The notes beneath the pieces are model-generated. The model was not told the origin of the DNA. It searched no databases and saw only the letters and a list, made by a program, of their open reading frames with translations. A program made the translations under genes and the position numbers. A DNA stretch of 64,000 bases from Lagopus muta. Taxonomy: Eukaryota; Chordata; Aves; Galliformes; Phasianidae. The DNA lies in assembly GCF_023343835.1 (NCBI RefSeq), contig NC_064437.1:23659001-23723000 (forward strand), read 5' to 3'. This document shows positions 12,501 to 22,345 of this stretch, piece after piece (position 1 is the stretch's first letter; every line of letters starts with the position of its first letter).

Positions 12501-15500
12501 AATTCACATTAGTTTGGCACGCCTGAGGTTGGAAACTTAAGTCACATCAATTGGAAAATATTTTCTTGTTTTATTTGGCAAGAAAGAACAAATTGCCTAA
12601 TATGAAGCATATTTCCCATTCAGGAGCTGTTGAGTTTTGACACATTTCATATATTTAATTCCTGCTAGATTTCCAATAGAAACAAAGTAGACTAGACATC
12701 TGCCAGCAAGACAAAAGCACAAAGTATTTCACATGGCCCTTCCAACCAATGACTGCCAATATGCTTTTAACAAGGACAGCAAGTGCACGCTGTCAGAGCA
12801 GCAGGAAGAGATCCACCAGTACTCAGCTGGGTTCAGACTCTACTTGTGCTCAGCCTGGTCCAACGTGGGAAGCAGCAGCCTTTCCATTGTGGACACACCG
12901 AGTTAGCTACTGCAAAACTCTCTAGGCCAGTTGTGGCAACTGAACAACAGTGCTGCATTCTTCAGGCATCGTAAACAGGCCATGCACACACCACAGGATG
13001 GGCTGCTCAAGGCTACTTGTTGTCTCTAAGGTGGCTGTTTACAGCCAGCATGACACACTTCTATTTTCCACCCCAGGCGACGCGATGGTATTAAGAGTGT
13101 TGTGTACTCTGGTGCAAATTATACCTGAGCATCCCCCTATCGTGGCTGTAACCCCAGAAAAAGGCAACAGGACCAGTCAGTGCAGGCAGGGCAGAGGTAG
13201 GAGGCTGTGCTCAGCAAAGCACAGCTGCCCACACATCTCTGCTGTCCTCAGCGTGGGGTGTCAGCACAGAACTGCATCACAAATGGCTGCTTCCAAGTTG
13301 CTCCTTCAACACAGCTGTGAGGAACAAAGTGGTTGATGCCTCTTTGAAGCTTCGAAAGGAGGCATGACAACAAGGTCTTAAGTGTTACCTTCAAAGCAAA
13401 GTCTGCATTATGGATGGGGTCTACAGCACATCCATCTACCTGTGATGAGAGCCAGGCCCAGGAAAGCTCCTGCCAACTGTTGCCATCAGGCCAATCCCCA
13501 GATTCTTCTCTCTCCAGGAGGTAACACTGGGCTGGTAGCCAGACAGAGCCTCTGGGGTGCAGTCCCAGAGCCAGAGATGCTGGTAACCCCTGTCAGCACA
13601 ATGAGAAAACTACAGGGACCACAACCTAGCTCCTAGTGAACCCTATGAGCACTCCTTCCCCTACAAGGTTTGCAATGCCCCCCAACACATCCTTCTGCAG
13701 CCAAGCCAGGTTCGAGGGTCTCTGCTGCCAGACTCTCCACACTGACCCATGTCCCTTCATTGCCAAGGACACTAGGTAAAGTTTCCAGTCTTGCCCATCA
13801 CATTCAACACGTTCTCCACCATTGCTCCCATGATTCCATTACTTTTTCCACTGCCCAGTCCTGTATCCGGTTTCATTTTACACACATCTTCACACCTCAT
13901 TCCCTCCAGCAACATACAGCTCCAGTCACTCTGGCTTTGCCCAACTATGCCTCAGCTCTCCAAACACTCAAAAATTCCTCCTTAAAAATGTCTTTTCCTT
14001 GTAGTGTTTCAGCAGCAACACAACCCTGCTTTTCCCCTTCCACTGAAGAAAGAAACAAACAGGCATTAATTCATTCAGCACAAGGGCTGGTTTGATCAGA
14101 AACTCAAGAATAAACTACACAACAAGAAACTGCAGCATACTTCAAGATACTACCACACGATGCAATAAACACTGATGAGAACAGAAGACAGATACTAATT
14201 GACAGTACACGCTCTAGATACTGGAGCTTAGATGTAGCCACTTGTTATCCCAAAGGATGTATCCTATACCAGCTTCAACAGACAAGCAGCCTTGTGCCCC
14301 TGTGTATGTTGTGATGTGACTGGTGCCCAGCTATAAACCCACCAGCTCGTAGGTGAATTCTTTCTTTCTCCTTCCCCTTCACAGCTGCAGTGCTCACCTT
14401 CACCTCCCTGCTTCCTGAAAGCTCCCATGGCCCTTCTGCCTCACCAACGCAGTGGGAAGGGAAGAACTCATGTCCCTCTCTGCCACGCAGGGAAGAAGGA
14501 AGTCAATCTGCAATTTCCCTCTGGCAGAGGAGGATAGAGAGGCCGACATCAACTCCCCTTCCATACCTTTATAGAGATGACACCACTCACATCTGTCATC
14601 CTCACTCACTTCAGACCAGCGCAGCACCACACAAGGAAGGCTGTATCCACACTGCCTTCCTGCAACAACCTGAACACCTCTACCAGCAGCATCCTGACGC
14701 CCCAGAGGGAGCACAGGCCCGCTGAAACAAAGAACACAGCAGCCAACCCACCATCTCCTGCATAACCCAAGTGCACTTTGCCTCTCAAGATAATGCAGCA
14801 GGCACACAGCTAAGCACTGCCTAAAGCTGACAGTGAATCACTAAGCCAGAGAACGGCTTAGTTGTGGAGGTCAGCTGCCCAGCCCTCCCACTCAGCCAGC
14901 CTCACAGTCCGCCCATCCATCCCACAGCATCAACAACCTGTTTACGAGGCTGTTATGGGGGATAGCGTCAAAAGACTTACTGAAGTCCAGTTCACAGAAG
15001 GCCAAAGAAAGACAAGGAAGGTCAGAAACTGAATAAAGAGGGTCAGAAAATGGAATAGTGTGTAGCAATTCCAAAGAAGATCCCAAAACACACCACCACC
15101 ATCTCAGTCATACTGCTCTCCAGTGACCGTGAATGAACCATAGGGGCAGAGAATATGAACAGAAGGAGCCAAGATTAATTTTATTAGCTGCCCATTTCCA
15201 CATAAAGATAAAAACAACAACAAAACAACAACCCCTACCCACATGTTTGCGCTAACAAACCCTGACAAACCAACCTGCTTAGACCTAAATAACTTTGCTT
15301 TTTGGACTGAAAAGATCCATTTGCCTCCTTTGGTTAGGAATTTCAATTCAAATCCACAAACTCCTAAAATATCGTTATTAAATCACTTCACTGTGGGCTT
15401 GTAAAACTCAGAGTTCTCCCTAATTAAGTCTCACCTAGAAGAGCCTATTTTACACTAGCTCCCAATGACTCATCTCAGAGATGCACTGCCTGCTTCCTGG

Positions 15501-17757
15501 CATGAAAAAAACATTCCTAATGAAGAGTAACTCCAAGGCTACAAACAAAACAACCCAACTGATCAATGTGTGGTCATCAGTCTGACTTCTGTTCTGCCTT
15601 TGTGGAGGCCAGCAAAGGCAACAACACAACACAAAACAGGGCCTGTAAGTACCCTGTCCTTCCCATTAAGTATCACCATCACTTCCCTTTTAGGAAAGAG
15701 CAGAGCTAATCAGAGCCCAGAACAAGTATCACCCAGGAAATGACTCACTTGGAGGATTCAGTCAGTGTTCCTCCCTTCTTCTTGCCCTGTTATAGCCAAT
15801 AATCCTGCTCCAGCTGTAAAGGGTTCCTGTTTCTCCAGCTGCTTCAACTCCACTGAGTCACTGCTCATCTCCAGGTCACCTCTACCACATTATCACTAAA
15901 ATATAGCATGAGCTTTGGAAATTCCACCATGCTGCTGTGATAAAGTTCTACCCCTCTGCTGCTATTAAAGCACAATTCCTTGATAACTTGACACAAACTT
16001 GATTTTCCTTATCTATGGACAGGTGGGATGTGAAATTACAATCAGGTGAAACAAAGCACAAGCCACATTCCTGTTCAGAACTACAGAAAAATACCCTGTT
16101 AGCAGAGCAGCAGGAGTCTGTAACGTCAGCATAAAGTATTACTTGAACGACACAGAGGAACACGGACTTACTGCCTGATCTTGTCATTTCTGGGTCCAAA
16201 TCTTGGTCCGGAAGGCCCTCTCCTGCAATAGAAAAAGACATGAATTACGATAGCAGATGCAATGAAACATGCATTTAAATCAAAGACCTAAGATACACAA
16301 TAGGGAACCATTTTCTGGTTCTCTTGCCTCCCACCCGTTCCTCTCATGTCCTTCAACATATGGAGCACCACAGTTTCCTACAGGTCACATTTCTTCTTTC
16401 AAGGCTCTGGGAAATCACAGAATGGCCAAGGTTGGAAAGGACCTCAAGGATCATGAAGCTCCAACCCCCCTGCCACATGCAGGGCCACCAACCTCCCCAT
16501 TTCATACTAGACCAGGCTGCCAAGGGCCCCATCCAACCTGGCCTTGAACACCTCCAGGGATGGGGCATCCACAACCTCTCTGGGCAGCTGTTCCAGCACC
16601 TCACCACTGCCATGGTAAAGAACTTCCCCCTGACATCCAATCTAAATCTTCCCTCCCTCAACTTAAAACCATTTCCCCTCGTCCTGCAGTTATCAACCCT
16701 TTCAAAGAGTTGATTCCCCTCCTGTTTGTAGGCTCCCTTTAGGTACTGGCTGCAATGAGGTCACCCCACAGCCTTCTTTTCTCCAGACTGAACAAGCCCA
16801 GCTCCCTCAGCCTGTCTTTGCAGGGGAGCTGCTCCAGTCTCCTCATCATATTCGTGGCCCTCCTCTGGACCTTCTCCATCAGCTCTCTGTAACCTCAAAG
16901 GAAATAAGGGTGCAAGCTCCCACCTATTTGGCAGGGAGCAGCTCTTGGTATTTGGCACTACCAGTCCTAGTGCTTTAGGCAGCTAAAACATCATATGCCC
17001 TACATCTGTTCAGAAACTCACAAGAAAAAGTCTTCCTCTTCATCTGAATCCTCCTCTAAAAGGTTCCTCTGTGAACAAAGAAAAGCACCATCAATATCCG
17101 CCATTTCACACGACCTTCCAGACTTCAGGACACCACCAGCATCTTCTAAGCACAGGGCACTGGTGAGCCCCCTCGTGAGAATACCAGTGCTACTTTTCAG
17201 ATAGCTGTGCTGTCTCCCCCCCCTGCAGAGATGCCTCCATGCAGTCAGAGCACCCAGGAGGCGTTTGCCAGCTCTGCAAAGCACAGACCGATGTCCTGAA
17301 CCACAGCCGAGCAACACTTACAGCACCGTTCATAAACCAAAGTGCATTTCTGCCAACTGGTCTATCTGTGCAGGTTCAGATCCTGATCCCGTGCGTCAGT
17401 AACGCACCCTACGACACAGCAGCAGGCAGCACTGCAACACCCGGGCCAGCTATGCAAGCGCTCTGGGCCCAAGGGGTGACGCGCAGTGCCATGCCGTGAT
17501 CAACCGCCCCTAGCATCGCAGGCACGCGGTAACGCGAGCCTACCACCGACTGCGGTGACAGCAGACATAAGGAGCACCGCGCGGCAGCACCCGGCCAGCC
17601 CTGCGCGGCACGCCGCGGCTCGGCCCTTCCGCCCGCAGGCTGAGCCGAAGCTGCAGGCGCCGCGGAGCGCGGCGAGCCCGGCCGCACTCACCCGCTCGCT
17701 CTTCACCGAGCCCGTCACCTCGTCGTCGTTCAGGTGCCGCTTGAACTTGGGCGGCAT
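6583..17757 (-). CDS. VAMP4: Vesicle-associated membrane protein 4 (R-SNARE), complete, seven coding exons
   Basis: VAMP4 is the R-SNARE of trans-Golgi network and endosome fusion; the family pairs with syntaxin 6, syntaxin 16 and Vti1a. Coding exons: 17692-17757, 17022-17068, 16172-16222, 9192-9292, 8280-8359, 7560-7611 and 6583-6611. Phases close exactly, giving 141 aa, the human length. Seen: start [20 protein letters not shown]; the sorting signal [16 protein letters not shown] at 22-37 (dileucine plus acidic cluster, as used for TGN retrieval); a SNARE motif at about 52-112 with zero-layer Arg77 in [10 protein letters not shown]; juxtamembrane [10 protein letters not shown] with a likely palmitoylated Cys; a transmembrane segment at about 117-137; and a four-residue luminal tail ending KYHT. 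The last exon has only 29 nt and was found from the phase-1 junction plus a TTTTGTTTTCCAG acceptor. The proline at residue 134 and the KYHT end differ from the human LIVMKYRT end as I recall it. Confidence 0.96.
6612..9191. other. VAMP4 introns 6, 5 and 4 (with small exons between)
   Basis: Intron 6 is 6612-7559, intron 5 is 7612-8279 and intron 4 is 8360-9191; they separate the 52-, 80- and 101-nt exons. No repeats, further exons or RNA genes were recognised. A false terminal exon around 6460-6490 on the minus strand was considered and rejected on phase. Confidence 0.7.
11272..11363. repeat. Perfect inverted repeat: 28-bp arms, 36-nt loop
   Basis: The left arm at 11272-11299 (begins GCCATAGGAAAGGAACCTGC) and the right arm at 11336-11363 (ends GCAGGTTCCTTTCCTATGGC) are exact reverse complements over all 28 positions. 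The loop is 11300-11335. Pairing stops at once outside and inside the arms. It lies in VAMP4 intron 3, so a VAMP4 pre-mRNA would fold it into a hairpin of about 92 nt. No terminal inverted repeats or target-site duplications of a known transposon family were recognised around it. Confidence 0.95.
14895..15015 (-). mobile_element. CR1-type LINE fragment from the reverse-transcriptase region
   Basis: The minus strand encodes [20 protein letters not shown], the conserved [13 protein letters not shown]-type block of CR1 reverse transcriptase, followed by a [10 protein letters not shown]-like stretch. It is a short internal scrap without the 3' end. Bounds are approximate because flanking similarity fades. 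It is in VAMP4 intron 3, on the same strand as the gene. Confidence 0.75.
16223..17021. other. VAMP4 intron 2
   Basis: Most of this 799-bp intron is the CR1 tail at 16408-16892. The rest holds nothing recognisable apart from the splice signals of exons 2 and 3. Confidence 0.75.
16408..16892 (-). mobile_element. CR1 LINE, 5'-truncated 3' end, inside VAMP4 intron 2
   Basis: The plus strand opens with AATCACAGAATGGCCAAGG and continues with GTTGGAAAGGACCTCAAGGA, the reverse complement of the CR1 3' terminus. It runs through typical CR1 3' body sequence to about GGCCCTCCTCTGGACCTTCT. It is longer and nearer the family consensus than the copy at 2.7 kb. Sense orientation matches VAMP4 transcription. 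Confidence 0.95.
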
Positions 17758-19000
17758 GATCCCCACCGGCGGAGGGGGCCGGGAGGAGCGCCTGGAGGAC
17801 GAGCACGGCCCCTCAGCGGGCTGCGGGCCGGGCCGGCGGCAAATGGCCGCCGCGACGGGAACCGGGCTGCGCCATCGACCGCTCTGCGCTCCGCCGAGAG
17901 CCGAGCGATCCACCGCGGGCGGGAGGGGCGTGGCCTGCGGTGGTGGGCGCGGCCTGCGGGATGCCCGCCGACGGGGTCCCGGGAGCGCTGCCCGGCTAGC
18001 CGCGTGCGGCCCCACCCCGCGCCCAACTGCACCCAACGTTCCGCAGCGGGGAAATTTCCACCTCCCGGCCCCGGCTCGTTGCCTCTCGGCGCTTCTCCAC
18101 CTGCTTTTTCTTCCCCCTCTCCAACTCACAAAAGCGCGCTGTGGGACCCCCGTGCCCGGCAGCCGCGCGGCCCCGAGCTGACGATGGGCGCCGACAGGAG
18201 CGGCGCCGCCACGGGGGGCGGTGCGGGGAGCTGCCCCGGTGCCGGGGAATGGCGCGGCGCGGAGCCCCCCTGTACGGCGCCCGGGGTCCCCCGGGGGTCC
18301 CCGCCGCCCCGGCCCCGGTCTCGCCTCCCCGCCGCAGCCCTGGCACGCGGCCGCGCAAATATTTTGGCCTCGGCCACCGCACGCTGCCGGAGCTTTGCCA
18401 GCGGGCGGCACGGGGGGAGCGCGGGGATCTGGAAGGTTCCCGCGGCCCTATAAAGGCGGGCGAGCTGCGCGGGGCGGTGAGAGGGACCATGCCGGGTGCT
18501 TGGCTGCCGCTGCTGCTGGCGGGGGGCCTCGCCCTGAGCGCTAGCGGAGACCCCACGGCCCTGCTGCGGCGCGGCAACGATGCCAGCGGGCGATGTACCT
18601 ACAGCTTCACGGTGGCCAGCCCCGGCGAGGCCAGCTGTCCCGAGGCGGGCGGCGTAGCCCAGCTGCGCGAGGAGCTGGCCGCGCTCACCGCCCGTCTGAA
18701 CCGCCTGGAGGGAGCGGGAGGTTTGGGGGGCTCGGGGCCGAGGGGGGCTGATGTGAGTGGCGTGTGGTCGCGAGGCCCTCAGCGAGCGGCCCCGGGGGGC
18801 TGCGAGGAGCTGCAGCGGGCCAAGGAGCGGCTGGAGGAGGAGAAGGGGAGGTTGGAGAGGGAGAAAGAGGAGCTGGGCCGGCGGCTGGAGAGCAGCGCCC
18901 AGGAGATCGCCCGGCTCAGAGCCACCCGCTGCCCCTCCGGCACAGGCGGGGTGCCTGGCCGCGACGCCCCGCGCTCTGCCAGCAAAGGTCAGTGCTGGGG
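17400..19000. promoter_or_regulatory. CpG island and divergent promoter region between VAMP4 and MYOC
   Basis: The two start codons, VAMP4 at 17757 (minus) and MYOC at 18489 (plus), are only 731 bases apart in a strongly CpG-rich tract. The tract also covers VAMP4 exon 1 and MYOC exon 1. MYOC has its own TATA box (18449-18454); VAMP4 has none visible. An AAATGGCCGC sequence near 17840, on the VAMP4 side, contains a YY1-like ATGG core and could lie in the VAMP4 5' UTR or core promoter. Shared regulation of the ubiquitous VAMP4 and tissue-restricted MYOC is an inference from spacing only. Confidence 0.7.
18449..18454 (+). promoter_or_regulatory. MYOC TATA box
   Basis: TATAAA lies 35 bases upstream of the MYOC ATG's last base and is followed by GGCGGGCG. 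With the usual spacing of about 30 bases, transcription would start near 18480, leaving a 5' UTR of only about ten bases. The position supports the ATG at 18489 as start and argues against the upstream in-frame ATGs at 18141 and 18184, which would lie upstream of the transcription start. Confidence 0.75.
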
Positions 19001-20485
19001 GATGGGAATCTGTGGGCATCCCCTCCTCACCCCAAATCCTACATCCTCCCCATGCCATCGGGCCCCTTTGTCCCCCCCCTCCACCCTGCAGCTCGTGCTC
19101 CCACCTGGGGCATCTGCTTTCACCCCTTAGAACAGTGCCCACCCACTGTAAGGAACAGTGCCTGGCCTGGGGACCCCCGGACCCTCTTCCCGTCTCCATA
19201 CCTGGGCTGTTTGCTGGTCACCTCGGTGTGGGGAGGACCACACGAATCTGGGGTCCCTGGGATTCACCCAAGGGAAATAAAACTCCTGGGGAGGGAACGA
19301 CGCGGTCGGCAGTGTCCCTCAGCCCTGGGTCACTGATGTGCCCCAGCTCGGGGCACCAGGCTCCTGAGAAAGACGTTAGCATTTTTGGGGGGTGGGGGCT
19401 CGGTGCTGGGGTTCACCTGGCTGCCTGGACCCCCCGCAGCCTCCAGGTGGGAACCGGAGCCCCTCAGCTACCAGGAGCTGAAGTCGGAGAGGACGGAGCT
19501 CCCTGCATCTCGGCTGCTGGAGGAGACGGCGCTCGGCCGCCCGCGAGCTGAGGACTCGGGTACAGCCCTGGGACTGGGCTGGGGGGCCTTGGGGCAGTGG
19601 TGTGGGGAATCGCAGGGGAATCGGGGGGAACTGGGGCTGGGGGAGCCCCAGGGTCCCGCGTGACCACGGCCCTAACGCATCCCTCCTGCTGTCCCCACAG
19701 GCTGCGGCGAGCTGGCATGGGTGGGGGAGCCGGTGGTGCTGGGCCGGGCCGACACCATCGCCGGCAAATACGGGGTGTGGATGAAGGACCCCGAGCCCGT
19801 GGCGCCCTTCACACGGGAGACCACATGGCGCGTGGACACGGTGGGCACGGAGGTGCGCCAGCTCTTCCAGTACGAGGCGGCCGAGCAGCTGGCCCGCGGC
19901 TATCCCGCCAAGGTGCACGTCCTGCCACGGCCCCTGGAGAGCACCGGGGCTGTCGTCTATCGTGGTGGGCTCTTCTTCCAGCCGCGCCGCTCCCGCGCGC
20001 TGGCTCGCTACGACCTGCGGGCTGAGGCCATCTCTGCCGAGCGGGAGCTGCCTGGTGCTGGCTACCATGGGCAGTATCCCTACTCGTGGGGTGGCTACAC
20101 TGACATCGACCTGGCGGTGGATGAGACTGGGCTGTGGGTGGTGTACAGCACCGAGAAGGCCAAGGGAGCCATCGTCCTCTCCAAGCTGGACCCTGAGACG
20201 TTGGAGATCCGGCGCACCTGGGAGACCAACATCCGCAAGCAGTCGGTGGCCAACTCCTTCATCATCTGCGGGACTCTGTACACTGTCAGTAGCTACTCCG
20301 CACCCAATGCCACTGTCAACTTTGCCTACGACACGACCACCAGTACCAGCCGCAGCCTCAGCATCCCCTTCGAGAACCGCTTCCAGTACCTCAGCATGGT
20401 GGACTACAACCCGGCGGAGCGGCGGCTCTTTGCCTGGGACAGCTACAACATGGTGGCCTACCCTGTGCGCCTTGCCCACGCCTGA
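18489..20485 (+). CDS. MYOC: Myocilin, complete, three exons, 467 aa
   Basis: Myocilin is a secreted glycoprotein of trabecular meshwork and other tissues; mutations in its human olfactomedin domain cause glaucoma. Exons: 18489-18987, 19440-19559 and 19701-20485, total 1404 nt in frame. Exon 1 encodes a signal peptide ([20 protein letters not shown]), a short Cys-containing region and coiled-coil heptads at about 56-75 and 104-144 ([20 protein letters not shown]), split by a Gly-rich insert at about 76-103. Exon 3 is the olfactomedin domain from Cys208 ([20 protein letters not shown]), with [20 protein letters not shown]-like strands, [20 protein letters not shown] and [20 protein letters not shown]. 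Cys208 and Cys396 match the human Cys245-Cys433 disulphide; Asp343, Asn391 and Asp441 match the calcium ligands Asp380, Asn428 and Asp478. Human myocilin is 504 aa; the shortage is in the N-terminal part. The C-terminus is AHA rather than the human SKM. Introns are tiny (452 and 141 bp). Confidence 0.96.
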
Positions 20486-20926
20486 GTGCCGACCGGCCCC
20501 CGGCCTCCTGCTGATGCCTCATGCAAAGAAATCCCTTTGTGCTCCATGAAACAAAGTGCTTCTCCAGGGCTGAGCTGTGCCGGTGGACACGTCCCTGTAT
20601 GGCCTTTGTGGGTCTGAGTGGGTGCTGGTGGTTCCCAACCCTGCTCCAGCATCCTCCCAGCCCAGAGCTGGGAGCGGGCAGGGCTCATATGGGCAGGCTG
20701 CTGGCTGCCTTCCTGCTGGGACAGTGGGACTGGTGAGGGGGCACCTTCAGCCATGCTGGCCCTCTGTTGCCCAGGAGCCCCTGCACTGCCCCTATCCCAT
20801 CTGGCCTCGTCTCACCTCGCCTCGCCAGCAGCTCTCCCATGCTGCTTTCAGAGCCCACATTTATCACTATTTATTGTAGAAAGGCTGTAGGAGGCTTGCT
20901 ACCCCCTCAGCTTGGGGAAACGCTCC

Positions 20927-20932
20927 AATAAA
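20927..20932 (+). terminator. MYOC polyadenylation signal
   Basis: AATAAA in CTCCAATAAATGCTG, 440 bases after the stop codon, gives a 3' UTR of about 460 bases. A second, weaker ATTAAA follows at about 20942. Sequence after it is no longer GC-rich. Confidence 0.85.
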
Positions 20933-21154
20933 TGCTGCAGTATTAAATCAGAACAAATGTCTGAGTTTCAACTGCTAACCAAGCTAGAGATTTGCTTAAT
21001 AAAAGTATTATTACAAGGTGCAGGGGGCAAGTTTGGGACTGGTGGGGGGCAGGTTTGGGGGACGGGAGTGTGCCGTGTTCTGTCCTTGCTGAGCAGTGCT
21101 GGTCATCTGCTGCCACCCCCAGGGTGGGGGACAAGAGCATGGTGCCGTTCTAGA

Positions 21155-22041
21155 ATGGCAGTGGACAAGGGGATGCCACAGGCACCAAGGCAACGTGACT
21201 CCTACAACCAGGCAGCACACACGTCCTGCAATGCTGGTGAGTGCGGAGGGCTGGGGGCCAAAGCACCTGGCAAAACACCTGGGGTGGGGGGCTCTGCCTT
21301 AAGGGCCGACAAGGGATGGGGTGTCAGCTACACTGTCAGCACTTGCTGCCCCTCTGGCTGCAGGCAGGCTACTGGAGGCTCTGAGCACCCTTTTCCTCCC
21401 GCAGGCCTGCAGTGGGGCTGGGGCATAGCAGAACAGTGCAGGCAAAGGTGTCCCCCCGGCAGTGATGTGCCCACGTCATCACCATGATGAAGCCTGGAAG
21501 TAGCACAGAGTCCCGTGACCTGCGGCAAGCCTCTGTTGCGTTGAGATGCCTCAGCTCCCTCTGCGTGGTGTCCAAGCCTGGGGAGGCCATATCCTGCAGC
21601 TCCCGCCACCTCTGTGCCATCCCAGGGCTGGCAGCCACTTCACTGCAGGACTACGGCGAGGTGGACCGGCAGCACATCCCCCCACTCTCCGTCAGCTACG
21701 CCATCTTCTCCAGGGATGAGGAGCCAGACCTTCAGGAGGAGCCGGGAGCCTCCATTGCCCCCTCCATGGAGCCCGAGTGCTTTAAGGCCTGCAACACCTG
21801 CGTGCTGTGGAACGCCCGGCTCCATACACAGACCTGCATGGAGGAGCAGCCCACCACCACCCTGAGAGAAGCCGAGCCCAGGGCTGAGGCCTTCCCGTGG
21901 CTCCCAACAGCGCAGTGCAACAACTCCGCCATCGACCGCAGCCCCATGCCTGCCCTGCACACCTGCTGGGCGCTGTATGAGGGCCGAGAGCTGGGCCGGC
22001 AGGGTGAGGGGATGCAGTATAGGCCCAGCTGCCAGCAATAA
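21155..22041 (+). CDS. Candidate unrecognised two-exon gene, about 165 aa
   Basis: I do not recognise this protein. Proposed exons: 21155-21236 (ATG in good context AGAATGG; strong donor CTG|GTGAGT, phase 1) and 21626-22041 (acceptor CTCTGTGCCATCCCAG, entering in phase 1). Together they give 498 nt with no stop until TAA. Exon 2 has coding-like composition: from the GAC codon at 21649, 21 of the first 22 codons end in G or C, as in neighbouring MYOC. The protein is probably soluble and cytosolic (no signal peptide or membrane segment). It starts MAVDKGMPQAPRQRDSYNQA and has DYGEVDRQHIPPLSVSYAIF, an acidic stretch, a cysteine cluster CFKACNTC and further single Cys. Alternatively, the ORF from 21484 is open to the same stop (185 aa) without splicing. 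The stop codon overlaps an AATAAA. It lies directly downstream of MYOC on the same strand, tail-to-tail with PRRC2C. It could be a fast-evolving tissue-specific gene or a chance ORF. Confidence 0.42.
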
Positions 22042-22042
22042 A
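22037..22042 (+). terminator. AATAAA overlapping the stop codon of the candidate gene
   Basis: GCAATAAACTTC: the TAA stop of the candidate reading frame (22039-22041) lies inside the polyadenylation hexamer. Cleavage would occur about 15-25 bases after the stop codon, leaving an extremely short 3' UTR. GT-rich or T-rich downstream sequence is weak. Confidence 0.4.
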
Positions 22043-22129
22043 CTTCAGTCCATCACAGCACTCCTGGCCTTGGGAACTGCTGTCTGCACCTCTAGGGCAG
22101 CCCTCTGCCTCACTCTGAAACCCATCCTG

Positions 22130-22345
22130 GGGATGAATGGCCTGATGGAGATAGAACTGAGGTGGAAGGGACCCCTAAAGGCCTTAAAGTCCATCAGGTC
22201 CCACTCCCCTGTGATGAAGGGGGACACCCACAGCTCCATCAGGTGCTCAGAGCCCATCCAGCCTGACCTTGGCTGTCTGCAGGGACGGGACACCACTCGA
22301 TGTCCCCAAAGCTGAGGTGAGAGGCATTGCAGGAGCTCAGGACCA
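22130..22345 (-). mobile_element. CR1 LINE tail, diverged
   Basis: The plus strand carries GAACTGAGGTGGAAGGGACC, CTCAGAGCCCATCCAGCCTG and ACCTTGGCTGTCTGCAGGGA, matching the reverse complement of the CR1 3' region. The terminal ATTCTATG motif is not intact at the left end. It starts about 90 bases after the candidate gene's stop. Confidence 0.85.

Larger units (their letters stand above)
9293..16171. other. VAMP4 intron 3 (6.9 kb)
   Basis: This is the long intron between the exon encoding the start of the SNARE motif and the exon encoding [15 protein letters not shown]. It contains the perfect 28-bp inverted repeat at 11272-11363 and a CR1 RT fragment at about 14895-15015. The remainder is unremarkable sequence with no coding signal that I can support. 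Confidence 0.75.

Noticed and set aside
13690-13730. GGTTCGAGGG-like sequence resembling a tRNA T-loop
   Set aside because: No matching D-loop, anticodon stem or acceptor stem could be placed around it.
17500-18411. 303-codon minus-strand frame that includes the VAMP4 start
   Set aside because: Only the [22 protein letters not shown] part (17692-17757) is real VAMP4 exon 1. The N-terminal extension and the read-through past the donor are CpG-island shadows.
18141-18488. Upstream in-frame ATGs extending MYOC at the N-terminus
   Set aside because: They lie upstream of the TATA box at 18449, and only the ATG at 18489 begins with a proper signal peptide.
18126-19199. 357-codon minus-strand open frame over MYOC exon 1 and promoter
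   Set aside because: It lies in the CpG island, is Arg/Ala/Gly/Pro-rich and is explained by stop-poor GC-rich DNA.
19376-20479. Long 367-codon open frame on the minus strand across MYOC exons 2-3
   Set aside because: It is the mirror frame of a GC-rich coding exon with G/C-ending codons, which suppresses stops on the opposite strand. It has no recognisable domain and crosses MYOC splice sites. An antisense transcript is not excluded, but no protein is supported.
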